DNA from: Acidimicrobiaceae bacterium
GTDB taxonomy: Bacteria; Actinomycetota; Acidimicrobiia; Acidimicrobiales; MedAcidi-G1
DNA length: 57,075 nucleotides
Assembly (NCBI GenBank): GCA_002687745.1
Contig: NZBE01000031.1
Span: forward strand, 1-57,075
Direction: 5' to 3'
Shown: positions 1-7,212 of the stretch, piece by piece
Position numbering within the stretch: position 1 is the first letter of the stretch
How the letters are laid out: every line of letters begins with the position of its first letter
The notes under the pieces: generated by a model
What the model was told of the DNA's origin: nothing
The model's database searches: none
What the model saw: the letters and a program-made list of their open reading frames with translations, nothing else
Made by a program: the position numbers and the translations under genes

Positions 1-21
1 AACCGCTGTCAAACAGCGGTT
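1..21 (-). terminator. Perfect 9-bp inverted repeat, terminator-like
   Basis: A 9-nt arm (AACCGCTGT), a 3-nt loop and the exact reverse complement (ACAGCGGTT) form a compact hairpin at the left edge. It lies just downstream, on the minus strand, of the tRNA-like remnant and of the minus-strand genes that end at 217. It could be their terminator, but the sequence beyond base 1 is not visible, so a U-tract cannot be checked. Confidence 0.45.
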
Positions 22-22
22 C

Positions 23-130
23 TCTACGTGTCGAAGGGGGACTTGAACGCCCCCAGTCAACGCCATCACGGCCCCAGATCAATCGGTTTTTCCTTCGGTC
101 AACCTGTTCTACCAGAGCGCCGTGTCTCCC
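23..130 (-). other. Degenerate tRNA-like sequence / decayed tRNA 3'-end copy
   Basis: Read on the minus strand this has a T-loop (TTCAAGT) in a G/C-rich stem with a C-C mismatch, and further 5' a D-arm-like stretch (CTCTGGTAGAAC). The part at 23-45 resembles the 3' end and flank of the tRNA-Leu at 3629-3712: CTACGTGTCGAAGGGGG here against CTCCGTGTCGGAGGGGG there. I find no 5' acceptor strand able to pair with the 3' side, so a functional tRNA is unlikely. It may be a dead tRNA or a tRNA fragment left by site-specific integration. Confidence 0.4.
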
Positions 131-216
131 CTGTGGCTACCTGCACGGCTCCCTGGAGACGTCAGCCGCCCCAACTCGGCCAGAGGCCCTTCTGTCCGGT
201 TGACTCGGGAGGGCTA

Positions 217-927
217 CTAGACAATCGCCCTGACCAGGTGGTGCTCGAAGACGTCTAGGAACTTGGCGTCAGGCTCGTCTTGGACGTGATTGACGTTCCA
301 CAAGCCCGACTCACGTACGAGATTTCGATTGGCTTGCCGACCGAGCCACCTCGTGGACGAATCGTCAACCGCCAGCCATTTAGCCGCACTCAGGAGTGTG
401 ATCGACCCTGCCTCGATTATCCCGCGATCACTCATCGGACCCGGCGGATCATCGACCTCGAGCCAGAGGAACGGCATCGCCCCAATGTGCTTACTCACCG
501 CTAGTTCAAGCGGGTACTCATCCCTGCGAACATCCGACGGGACATTGCTTCCGACAGCCCACGAATGTCGTATCGAGTCTGGCCAATGGCCAGACCCCAA
601 TAGTGCGGTGCCGACGTGGAGACGAAAGATCGACCCACGGTGGTTGCCGCCACCTGGCATTGATCCGCCAACGGTTCCTCGATGTTGGGACAGGCGACTC
701 CAGAGCGTGGCGCTCGACTTGCGTAAACCATGTGTGCCAACCCGCACCACCCGTGGTGTAGTGCCGTCGGCGCGGAGTTCACCTTCCTCAAAGAAGAAGT
801 AGACACCTCGCTTCGGCCAGTCCATATGGCCGTGGCACTGGGTTAACCGACGCTTTCCGCCACATTTCGTCTCGAGTTGAGCCAGCAGGTTGTAGAACCG
901 GTTGAGATCAATCTCGTAGGTGTTCAC
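217..927 (-). CDS. GIY-YIG-like nuclease family protein, accessory
   Basis: A 236-residue protein. GVYFF (41-45) followed by RVGTH (62-66) resembles the paired GIY and YIG strands of GIY-YIG nucleases. LWSRLSQHRG (75-84) supplies the basic segment that follows them, and a conserved-looking HRGS lies at 96-99. The C-terminal half has no recognised domain. Its start overlaps the stop of the upstream DUF6884 gene (ATGA, 924-927), so the two are translationally coupled. The family is known to me only as uncharacterised proteins of accessory regions. A role in DNA cleavage, for example defence or mobility, is inferred from the fold. The fold assignment is moderately sure and the function unknown. 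Confidence 0.6.
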   Translation of the reverse strand: MNTYEIDLNRFYNLLAQLETKCGGKRRLTQCHGHMDWPKRGVYFFFEEGELRADGTTPRVVRVGTHGLRKSSATLWSRLSQHRGTVGGSMPGGGNHRGSIFRLHVGTALLGSGHWPDSIRHSWAVGSNVPSDVRRDEYPLELAVSKHIGAMPFLWLEVDDPPGPMSDRGIIEAGSITLLSAAKWLAVDDSSTRWLGRQANRNLVRESGLWNVNHVQDEPDAKFLDVFEHHLVRAIV

Positions 928-1373
928 AGTTGATGCTCACGGGCCTGCTTGTAGAAACGGAGTTGCTCACCGATCCGCATCCCCTCGGTCGGGACCTCCA
1001 CCACACAGCCTCGATCCCGTAGGCCGTCCACCAGACCGAACTCTCGGTACTCAGCGCCAGCGTGGATCTCGAACACATCGCCCTGCCTGGGGTGGATCCG
1101 CTCGTCGATCATCACGAGGAGTTGCTTGCTCCACGATCGTCGAGCCGGTCGGCCAGCATCCTTAAGGGTCACGTCGTACGGAGCGAGCACCTCGTCTGGG
1201 TGCACAAGCCCGTGTTCTGCCGAGAGGACCCACCAATCACCGTTGGACTGTTCAACGTAAGAACGGCGTCCAGCAAAGAGGGCCGACACGTAGAGATCCT
1301 TCGCAGCCTGAGGAACAGCGGCCTTCTCTTTCACGCACCCGACTAACCCGATGCGCCGCTGGGTCCAGACCAT
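924..1373 (-). CDS. DUF6884-type protein
   Basis: A 149-residue protein that opens with a strand and a Cys-Lys loop (RIGLVGCVKEK, about 7-17), followed by DLYVSALFAGRR and LSAEHGLVHPDEVLAPYD (about 53-70). This matches the pattern I associate with DUF6884. The biochemical role of the family is unknown to me. I chose the ATG at 1373 because TACCCT lies exactly 6 nt before it, the leaderless arrangement seen repeatedly in this window; a GTG at 1418 in the same frame is an alternative. It overlaps the GIY-YIG-like gene downstream by 4 nt, which suggests the two act together. Confidence 0.65.
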   Translation of the reverse strand: MVWTQRRIGLVGCVKEKAAVPQAAKDLYVSALFAGRRSYVEQSNGDWWVLSAEHGLVHPDEVLAPYDVTLKDAGRPARRSWSKQLLVMIDERIHPRQGDVFEIHAGAEYREFGLVDGLRDRGCVVEVPTEGMRIGEQLRFYKQAREHQL

Positions 1374-1379
1374 CAACTC

Positions 1380-1385
1380 AGGGTA
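1380..1385 (-). promoter_or_regulatory. -10 box of leaderless DUF6884 gene
   Basis: TACCCT on the minus strand, 6 nt before the ATG at 1373. No -35 match and no ribosome-binding site are visible. Confidence 0.4.
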
Positions 1386-1420
1386 GGCCGATTTGAATTC
1401 TCGACAAAGAAGACCCACCC

Positions 1421-1446
1421 CGACCAGCAGGACAGCCAGAAGGGCC
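1421..1446. repeat. 26-bp repeat, copy 1
   Basis: It matches 2020-2045 at 23 of 26 positions, with a 16-bp identical core (GACAGCCAGAAGGGCC, 1431-1446). It sits in the gap between the unknown gene and the DUF6884 gene. Confidence 0.7.
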
Positions 1447-1454
1447 AGTTGCCT

Positions 1455-2000
1455 CTACTTGACGAACTGGCCGGCTCCCCACTCTTCAGCGATCGCCTTG
1501 GCCCTGTCTCGCGTGATGATGTCGATGTCGGACCGGTCGCCGATCCGCCAGTCCCACAACGTGGGCGTCGCGACCCAGCCGTCTTCGTGTAGCACCCTGT
1601 CGTTGAGGTACCCAGGCCCCTTCTCCACCATGTAGAGGATCGCGGGTTCGCCACCACGCTCTTTGACGAGGTAGGTCCGTTCCACCTGGTCAGTATTCGA
1701 AGGCTGTCCCGGTTCCTTGGTCTCTTCTGGAGGTGACCGGCGAACGGGCATCGTGCTTTTCGGATTGTCGTTGTCGCCCGGCCCTGTTTCTGTTGGTTTC
1801 CGGTAGCCGGAGATGTCGGGGAAACCACTTGGGATGTCGACGATCCCGCCCATGTCAGCGATTTCTTGCATCTGCGCTTTGAGCCTCCCCCATGAGGCTT
1901 CATGCTCAGGTGTTTGAGGGACTTCTGATCGGGGGTCACCCCACTCCCAACCGGCTGAGATCTCCAGCATCATCCGTGCGAGTTCGTCGCTGTCGGGCAT
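1455..2000 (-). CDS. Hypothetical protein of the accessory region
   Basis: I do not recognise this 181-residue protein. The first 60 residues are acidic with several Trp. The middle (about 65-110) is rich in Pro, Glu, Ser and Thr and probably disordered. The last 70 residues look folded and end in a helix (DRAKAIAEEWGA). There is no signal peptide or membrane segment. I took the ATG at 2000 because TAGCGT ends 7 nt before it; a GTG at 2009 in the same frame is possible. It lies upstream of the DUF6884 and GIY-YIG-like genes on the same strand and is flanked by the two copies of a 26-bp repeat, so it may belong to the same module. Confidence 0.55.
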   Translation of the reverse strand: MPDSDELARMMLEISAGWEWGDPRSEVPQTPEHEASWGRLKAQMQEIADMGGIVDIPSGFPDISGYRKPTETGPGDNDNPKSTMPVRRSPPEETKEPGQPSNTDQVERTYLVKERGGEPAILYMVEKGPGYLNDRVLHEDGWVATPTLWDWRIGDRSDIDIITRDRAKAIAEEWGAGQFVK

Positions 2001-2007
2001 GGGTCCC

Positions 2008-2013
2008 ACGCTA
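2008..2013 (-). promoter_or_regulatory. -10 box of leaderless hypothetical gene
   Basis: TAGCGT on the minus strand, 7 nt before the ATG at 2000. Confidence 0.4.
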
Positions 2014-2019
2014 TGTCCC

Positions 2020-2045
2020 CGACTGGCAAGACAGCCAGAAGGGCC
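2020..2045. repeat. 26-bp repeat, copy 2
   Basis: Second copy of the repeat at 1421-1446. It lies at the -35 distance upstream of the minus-strand gene that starts at 2000, within the divergent intergenic region 2014-2171, so a regulatory role is possible. Confidence 0.65.
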
Positions 2046-2171
2046 TTCAGGCTGCTGTCAGGGTGTGTCACCCCCGTGGCTGCCTACTCGAAGATCCTTC
2101 CGGCGGCGGGGTGTGTTATGGCAGTGAACTGCTCGCCTAACTTGACAAACATGGCTGTCACACCCCGTCTC

Positions 2172-2177
2172 TACTGT
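2172..2177 (+). promoter_or_regulatory. -10 box of leaderless zinc-binding protein gene
   Basis: TACTGT, 6 nt before the ATG at 2184. A TTGACA occurs at 2142-2147, but the 24-nt spacing is too long for a standard pair. Confidence 0.45.
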
Positions 2178-2183
2178 TCTGCT

Positions 2184-2390
2184 ATGGCCGACAAGTACGC
2201 CAGCAAAGCTCGCCGAGCACGCCGACAGCGCCGGATTGAACGGTGCGGTGAGAAGAGGTCGTTCCCTGATGAGCAGTCGGCGCGCTGCCATAACCGCGGC
2301 CAGCGTCCGTACCGGTGCAACTGTTGCGGGAGTTGGCATCTCGCCTCTTACAAGGTGCGAACTGCCCTTCGCTCTCCGATCCAGTCATGA
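2184..2390 (+). CDS. Small Cys/His zinc-binding protein
   Basis: A 68-residue basic protein. The N-terminal 20 residues are rich in Arg and Lys. C21 and C35 precede the motif PYRCNCCGSWHL (42-53), a compact metal-binding knuckle of the kind found in small phage and actinobacterial proteins; zinc binding is inferred from the residues. The ATG at 2184 has a TACTGT box 6 nt upstream and no ribosome-binding site, so a leaderless start is preferred over upstream in-frame codons. Its stop overlaps the ATG of the GIY-YIG gene (ATGA, 2387-2390), which points to coupled translation and perhaps a joint DNA- or RNA-directed function. Confidence 0.65.
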   Translation: MADKYASKARRARRQRRIERCGEKRSFPDEQSARCHNRGQRPYRCNCCGSWHLASYKVRTALRSPIQS

Positions 2391-3412
2391 AGATCACCCC
2401 AGGCGAGTTGTACTTCGTCGGTGAAGAAGACCTGATCGACGGGACACTCACGCCGCTCGTGAAGATCGGCCTTGTCCGCGAGAACGAGGATCGCACCTCC
2501 GAAGAACGTGCCCGCGAACACCAAACTGGCAATCCGAGGCATCTCCGAGTGCTCCACGTCCAACCGTCACCCGCTGTTAGAGAGATCGAGAAGGTCCTAC
2601 ACGCCGAATTCGCTCCTAGCAGGATTGGCGGCGAGTGGTTCCACCTCCCGGGCGCTGAACTCGAGATGGCGATCGAGCGTGCCACGGTCTACATCGAAGA
2701 GGCAAAGGAAAGTTGGCCGGCACTCCAGGCTTCGGAGGACCTTAAGGCGAAGACGTCGAACGGTCAGAGCCTGACCCCAGATGCTGCGACACTCGGACTG
2801 CATCGCCGTCTCCTGGATGTCCGGAAGCAGCAGGATGCTGCCAAGAAGGCGCAGGAGGAGATCAAGCAGGCCCTGATCGAGGCGATGGAGGAGGCCGCAG
2901 AGGGTTCGCCGTACATCAAGATCAAAGCACCAAGCAAGAAGTTCAACAGGGCCGCATTCACGACCGCACATCCGGAACTCGCTGAGCGCTACACCGTCGA
3001 GAAGCACAGATTCAGCAGGAGGTTCAACACCTCCGGCCTGAGGGGCCACGTTTCGGACATCCCCAGGGATAACCCGAAACTCTCCGAGCACCTAGCCACC
3101 GTCCACGAGTCGCTCGAGGCTGGGGACCCGGCGAGCGTACTGCACCTCCAGTACCTCGAGTTGCTGGCACTGTGGGGTCCCCTCGACTGGGAACGGGACC
3201 TCCTCGAGGCGGGCCTACAGGCCGCCTGCCAGAAGTACGACGAGATCGCCGATGTCTGCACCTGGCCCTCGAGTTCCAGCACCACGAGCCGTCTAGACAC
3301 GACCGCCCTGGAATCAGAGGAGGCCGAAATCTACAAACAGTTCCTGAGTGAGGAAGAGCGCGGCGTTCGCGAGGTTGTCAAGGACCTCGGCTATCGACTC
3401 CCACCTGGTTGA
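2387..3412 (+). CDS. GIY-YIG nuclease of T5orf172/MUG113 type with long C-terminal region
   Basis: A 341-residue protein. The N-terminal domain (1-90) has the hallmarks of the T5orf172/MUG113 branch of GIY-YIG nucleases: GELYFVG (6-12), VKIG (25-28), Arg in RAREHQTGNP (41-50), an ELH-like helix (IEKVLHAEF, 67-75), and GEWFHL (82-87). Residues about 130-180 form a charged helical segment, probably a coiled coil. The C-terminal 150 residues are unrecognised. The start at 2387 is fixed by ATGA overlap with the zinc-binding protein gene, and the motif begins only a few residues in. DNA cleavage or nicking is expected from the family, but the biological role is unknown. It is the second GIY-YIG protein within 3.5 kb. 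Confidence 0.75.
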   Translation: MKITPGELYFVGEEDLIDGTLTPLVKIGLVRENEDRTSEERAREHQTGNPRHLRVLHVQPSPAVREIEKVLHAEFAPSRIGGEWFHLPGAELEMAIERATVYIEEAKESWPALQASEDLKAKTSNGQSLTPDAATLGLHRRLLDVRKQQDAAKKAQEEIKQALIEAMEEAAEGSPYIKIKAPSKKFNRAAFTTAHPELAERYTVEKHRFSRRFNTSGLRGHVSDIPRDNPKLSEHLATVHESLEAGDPASVLHLQYLELLALWGPLDWERDLLEAGLQAACQKYDEIADVCTWPSSSSTTSRLDTTALESEEAEIYKQFLSEEERGVREVVKDLGYRLPPG

Positions 3413-3628
3413 CCTACGTCGCCAAAGTGGAGATTACCTCTCTCAGGGGCGCCGGGACCGGCGAAGCAACTCATGGACTAGTCGGCTTCAGCGCCTCCAA
3501 CGACTTCGGGTGGGCTGAGGAACGCCTGAGTCGCTCTGCATCGGGTGCTGCCATCGCTTCCAGGCTCAGTAGCCGCCTGTTCGAGGATGTTGGCGCACTG
3601 CGCCGCCAATACAGTGTCCACGACTCCG
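3413..3628. other. Intergenic region without recognised gene
   Basis: Short open frames exist on both strands but resemble nothing I know, and one would run into the tRNA gene. If the accessory region is an old tRNA-integrated element, this is where the tRNA-proximal attachment side and any integrase remnant would be expected. None is visible. Confidence 0.4.
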
Positions 3629-3712
3629 TGTCGGAGGGGGGACTTGAACCCCCACGCCCTTGCGGGCACCAGCCCCTCAAGCTGGCGCGTCTGCCAATTC
3701 CGCCACTCCGAC
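3629..3712 (-). tRNA. tRNA-Leu (anticodon GAG)
   Basis: An 84-nt class II tRNA. The acceptor strands GTCGGAG and CTCCGAC pair perfectly, followed by discriminator A. The anticodon stem-loop CCAGC-TTGAGGG-GCTGG gives anticodon GAG. The variable arm (GTGCCCGCAAGGGCGT region) is long, as expected for Leu, and the T-arm is GGGGG-TTCAAGT-CCCCC. CCA is not encoded. A TAGCCT at 3744-3749 may be the -10 box. Its 3' end is the likely origin of the imperfect copy at 23-45. Confidence 0.96.
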
Positions 3713-3875
3713 GTGACCCCCGGGAGGACCCGGAACGCCGGTCAGGCTAGCGGCCTGCATTCCGTACCCATCGGCTGGCACAGGATGCTCCGACCCCCGA
3801 CTCAGGACCCAACTGGGACCAGAGCCGCCCACCTGTGGCCTCCACGACCCCAGCCGCCTGGCGGGCCGGCCGCGG

Positions 3876-4100
3876 TCAGAACATCAGCCCCAGGGCGATC
3901 GTGGTGAAGGCGAAGACCAGCGCGGTGACGATCGTGATGCGGTCCAGGTTCTGTTCGACCACGGTTGATCCAGCGGTCTGGGCGCCGATGCCCCCACCGA
4001 ACATGTCGGACAGGCCACCGCCCTTACCACTGTGGAGAAGAACCAGGAAGATGATTCCCAGCCCCGAGGATGCCTGGATTATTGCTACGAGAACGAACAT
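3876..4100 (-). CDS. secG: Preprotein translocase subunit SecG
   Basis: A 74-residue membrane protein, the small accessory subunit of the SecYEG channel that assists protein export at the cytoplasmic membrane. It has two hydrophobic helices (about 3-22 and 53-73) separated by the typical Gly-rich cytoplasmic loop (LHSGKGGGLSDMFGGG, 22-37), which is characteristic of the family. The length is normal. It follows tpiA on the same strand. A TAGCCT lies 9 nt before its ATG (4110-4115), so it may also have its own near-leaderless promoter. secG next to the gap-pgk-tpiA cluster is a common bacterial arrangement. Confidence 0.92.
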   Translation of the reverse strand: MFVLVAIIQASSGLGIIFLVLLHSGKGGGLSDMFGGGIGAQTAGSTVVEQNLDRITIVTALVFAFTTIALGLMF

Positions 4101-4130
4101 GGTGAGTGCAGGCTATCGCTGGAGGAGGCT

Positions 4131-4913
4131 TCAGCCGACCAGCCGGTAGGCGACGATTCGGGCAAACTCCTCCGGATCCAACGAGGCGCCACCGACCAGC
4201 GCACCGTCGATATCGGGTTGCCTCATCAGATCGGGGGCGCTCACCGGCTTCACGGAACCGCCGTACTGGATTCGAACCGAGTCGGCCGCTGCATTCCCGA
4301 AGTCGTCTCGTACCACCTGTCTGATGGCCGAACAGACCGCCTGTGCATCCTCGGGGGTAGCGACCCTCCCAGTGCCGATAGCCCAGATCGGTTCATAGGC
4401 AAGCACGAGGGACGCGACCTGTTCGGGCGACAGGCCGGCGAGACCTGCCCGTACCTGGCCGGCAACCCTGGCCTCTGTAGTTCCGGCCTCGCGCTCCTCG
4501 ATGGTCTCGCCACAGCACATGATCGGCGTCATGCCTGCGGCAACAACAGCCTTGACCTTCTTGTTGACGACCTCATCGGTCTCGCCGAACAGCTGTCTCC
4601 GCTCCGAGTGACCCACGATCACGAGCGATACGTCCAACTTGGCAAGCATCGCCGGCGCCACCTCGCCGGTGAACGCACCGGCAGCCTCCCAGTGACAGTG
4701 CTGGGCACCCAGGGCGACCGGAATCTCATCCGACTGAAGGACCGTCTGAACAGACCTGATGTCGGTGAACGGCGGATGCACCGAAACGTCCACGGCGTCG
4801 TAGTCGTTCGCCGAGAGCAGGTAGGACAGCTTCTGCACTGTCTGAATGGCCTCGAAGTGGTTGTGGTTCATCTTCCAGTTGCCGCTGATCAGCGGCTTGC
4901 GTTCTCCGGTCAC
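4131..4913 (-). CDS. tpiA: Triosephosphate isomerase
   Basis: A 260-residue TIM-barrel enzyme interconverting dihydroxyacetone phosphate and glyceraldehyde 3-phosphate in glycolysis. The N-terminal GNWKMN (11-16) carries the substrate-binding Asn and Lys. VGHSERR holds the electrophilic His, and AYEPIWAIGTG contains the catalytic Glu and the start of the flexible lid loop. The phosphate-binding YGGSVKP follows near the C-terminus. Its start overlaps the pgk stop by 4 nt, making gap-pgk-tpiA one coupled operon. All key residues are present. Confidence 0.97.
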   Translation of the reverse strand: MTGERKPLISGNWKMNHNHFEAIQTVQKLSYLLSANDYDAVDVSVHPPFTDIRSVQTVLQSDEIPVALGAQHCHWEAAGAFTGEVAPAMLAKLDVSLVIVGHSERRQLFGETDEVVNKKVKAVVAAGMTPIMCCGETIEEREAGTTEARVAGQVRAGLAGLSPEQVASLVLAYEPIWAIGTGRVATPEDAQAVCSAIRQVVRDDFGNAAADSVRIQYGGSVKPVSAPDLMRQPDIDGALVGGASLDPEEFARIVAYRLVG

Positions 4914-6043
4914 CCTGGACTCCTCTCAACTCCGGCCCGCAGGGCTGCAAGGCCCGGCAGGTCACCCTTCTCGATCAGTTCCAGCGCCGCTCCCCCACCG
5001 GTGGACACGTGGTCGATCCTGTCATCGACGCCGAACATCCGGGCAGCAGCTGCGCTGTCTCCACCACCGACGACCGTGAAACCACGGCAGTCAGCCACCG
5101 CCTCGGCAACGGTACGGGTGCCGGCGGCGAACCGGGCATCCTCGAACACGCCCATGGGGCCGTTCCACAGGACCGTTCGCGCCTCTGCAATCAGGTCACA
5201 GAACTCCACTGCAGACCCCGGGCCAATGTCGAGCCCCATCCAGCCTTCGGGCATCGAGGTACCGACCTGTCGCACCTCGCCGCCTGCGGAGGGGTTTCCG
5301 ATGACGCCGCCCGGCCCGAGTGCAGTGAAATCGATCGGGAGCCGAATGGGTGCACCAGAATCCAACAGGCGTGCGCACTCCTCGACCATGTCCTCCTCGA
5401 GCAGAGACGCCCCGACGCTGGCACCCCTTGCAGCCAGGAAGGTGAAGCACATTCCGCCACCGACGATGAGTTCATCCACCACTTCGAGGAGGGCCCCGAT
5501 CACCGCCAGCTTGTCGCTCACCTTGGCGCCACCGAGAATCGCAAGGAAGGGCCGCCTCGGCGCCTCCCTGAGGTTGCCGAGCACCCGGGCCTCCCTCGCC
5601 AGCAGACGCCCGGCGGCCGACGGTAGGAACATCGGCGGGCCAACTACAGAGGCGTGGCTCCGGTGGGAGGCTCCGAAGGCGTCATTCACGTAGGCGTCAT
5701 GGCCCTCGACCAGGGCCTCCACGAATGTCCCCGAGTTGCCTGCTTCGCCGGGATCGAACCTGAGGTTTTCCAACAGGCCGACACCCGGCGCCAGCTCGGC
5801 CAGGCGTCTGCGAACCGGTTCCATTGAGAACTCGGGATCTGGCTCTCCACCGGGGCGGCCCAGATGCGAGCACGCCGTTACCTGGGCCCCGGCGTCGACA
5901 AGGTAGGAGAGCGTGGGCAACGCAGCCCTGATACGCAGGTCGTCCTGAATCTCACCTCCGGCCAGTGGGACGTTGAAGTCACACCGCACCAGCACACTGC
6001 GACCAGCCAGGTCGCCCAGGTCCTCGAGTTCGGGCAGTTCCAC
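4910..6043 (-). CDS. pgk: Phosphoglycerate kinase
   Basis: A 377-residue two-domain kinase that transfers phosphate from 1,3-bisphosphoglycerate to ADP. It starts with the family signature RSVLVRCDFNVPL and has SHLGRP, ENLRF, the hinge region LAILGGAKVSDK, the nucleotide loop VLWNGPMGVFE and the C-terminal GGGDSAAA and STGGGAALE. I chose the GTG at 6043 because it starts just before the first conserved strand and overlaps the 3' end of gap. The frame is open further upstream, but that extension lies inside gap and looks random. The length is slightly below the usual 390-400. Confidence 0.95.
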   Translation of the reverse strand: MELPELEDLGDLAGRSVLVRCDFNVPLAGGEIQDDLRIRAALPTLSYLVDAGAQVTACSHLGRPGGEPDPEFSMEPVRRRLAELAPGVGLLENLRFDPGEAGNSGTFVEALVEGHDAYVNDAFGASHRSHASVVGPPMFLPSAAGRLLAREARVLGNLREAPRRPFLAILGGAKVSDKLAVIGALLEVVDELIVGGGMCFTFLAARGASVGASLLEEDMVEECARLLDSGAPIRLPIDFTALGPGGVIGNPSAGGEVRQVGTSMPEGWMGLDIGPGSAVEFCDLIAEARTVLWNGPMGVFEDARFAAGTRTVAEAVADCRGFTVVGGGDSAAAARMFGVDDRIDHVSTGGGAALELIEKGDLPGLAALRAGVERSPG

Positions 6044-6048
6044 CGTGT

Positions 6049-7086
6049 CTACTTGCGTCCGGCCTTTCGGGCCTTCTTCGTGCGACGGGTGCCGACGATC
6101 CGTGTCAGGTCCACGAGCCGTGTCGAATAGCCCATCTCGTTGTCGTACCAGCCGCAGACCTTGGCCAGCGTGCCGTTGGCCATGGTCAGGCCCGCGTCGA
6201 TCGTGCACGATGCCGGGCGGCCGACGATGTCGGCCGAGACGAGCGGTTCCTCGCTGTAGTCCAGGACCTTCGCCAGGGGGCCCTTGCGTGCGGCGACAGC
6301 GTAGGCGGCGTTGATCTGCTCGACCGTGGCCTTCTTCTTCAGGGTGCCGACGAAGTCGGTCACCGAACCGTCGGGAATGGGCACCCGCAGCGAAATGCCG
6401 TCCAGGCGCCCCTTCATCTTGGGCATCACCAGGCTTGTCGCACGGGCAGCACCCGTCGAGGTGGGAACAATGTTCACCGCCGCAGCCCTTGCCCTGCGCA
6501 GGTCGCTGTGAGGTCCGTCAACCAGGCTCTGGTCTCCGGTGTATGCGTGCGTGGTTGTCATGAAGCCCTGCTCAACCCCGAACTTGTCGTCGAGGACCTT
6601 GATCATCGGCACGAAGCAGTTGGTGGTGCACGAGGCGTTGGAGACCACATGGTGCCTGGCAGGGTCGTAGGAGTCGTCGTTCACGCCCACGACGAACGTC
6701 GCATCGGCATCACCGGATGGAGCCGAGATGATGACCTTCTTCGCCCCTGCCTCAAGGTGCATACCCGCCTTCTCCCTGGAGGTGAAGATGCCGGTGGACT
6801 CGATGACCACATCCACCCCGAGGTCCCCCCAGGGCAGATCAGCCGGGTTCCGCTCGGACAGGACGGTGATCTTGTGACCATCGACCGTGATTCCGTTGCG
6901 GGTTGCCCGGACACGGGCCCCGAGACGGCCGTGCACCGAGTCATTTGCCAGCAGGAAGGCCAGGGTCTCGGTGTCACCCAGGTCGTTCACCGCCACGAAC
7001 TCGATCGGCGCTCCAGAGGCGCGGGCGGCCCTCAGAAAGTTCCTTCCGATTCTGCCGAAGCCGTTGACACCTACACGTACGGTCAT
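6049..7086 (-). CDS. gap: Type I glyceraldehyde-3-phosphate dehydrogenase
   Basis: A 345-residue enzyme oxidising glyceraldehyde 3-phosphate with NAD and phosphate. The NAD-binding NGFGRIGRN (8-16) and the active-site SNASCTTNC with its nucleophilic Cys are intact, as are HAYTGDQ and the C-terminal WYDNEMGYSTR. The last 12 residues form a basic tail (TKKARKAGRK) beyond the usual end. An AGGAGG ribosome-binding site precedes the ATG by about 10 nt, so unlike many neighbours this gene has a leader. It is the first gene of the gap-pgk-tpiA-secG operon. The 126 bp upstream (7087-7212) should hold its promoter, but no clear -10/-35 pair stands out. Confidence 0.97.
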   Translation of the reverse strand: MTVRVGVNGFGRIGRNFLRAARASGAPIEFVAVNDLGDTETLAFLLANDSVHGRLGARVRATRNGITVDGHKITVLSERNPADLPWGDLGVDVVIESTGIFTSREKAGMHLEAGAKKVIISAPSGDADATFVVGVNDDSYDPARHHVVSNASCTTNCFVPMIKVLDDKFGVEQGFMTTTHAYTGDQSLVDGPHSDLRRARAAAVNIVPTSTGAARATSLVMPKMKGRLDGISLRVPIPDGSVTDFVGTLKKKATVEQINAAYAVAARKGPLAKVLDYSEEPLVSADIVGRPASCTIDAGLTMANGTLAKVCGWYDNEMGYSTRLVDLTRIVGTRRTKKARKAGRK

Positions 7087-7212
7087 GACGATGTTGCCTC
7101 CTGGGGCACTGCGGCCACCAGTTCAATGGTTACCTGCATTGTTAGCCGAAACGGAGGGCTTCGGCGCGCAGTCCCGCATGGTCGGTTGTCACACCGCTGG
7201 TGCCCGTCAGCG

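Noticed and set aside
23-130. A functional tRNA on the minus strand
   Set aside because: The T-stem has a mismatch, and no 5' acceptor strand pairs with the 3' side; kept only as a tRNA-like remnant.
3413-3628. Integrase remnant beside tRNA-Leu
   Set aside because: No catalytic Arg-His-Arg-Tyr or serine recombinase motif is seen in any frame.
4032-5693. Long plus-strand open frame of 553 codons
   Set aside because: It is antisense to tpiA and pgk, has no domain, and is explained by high G+C content.
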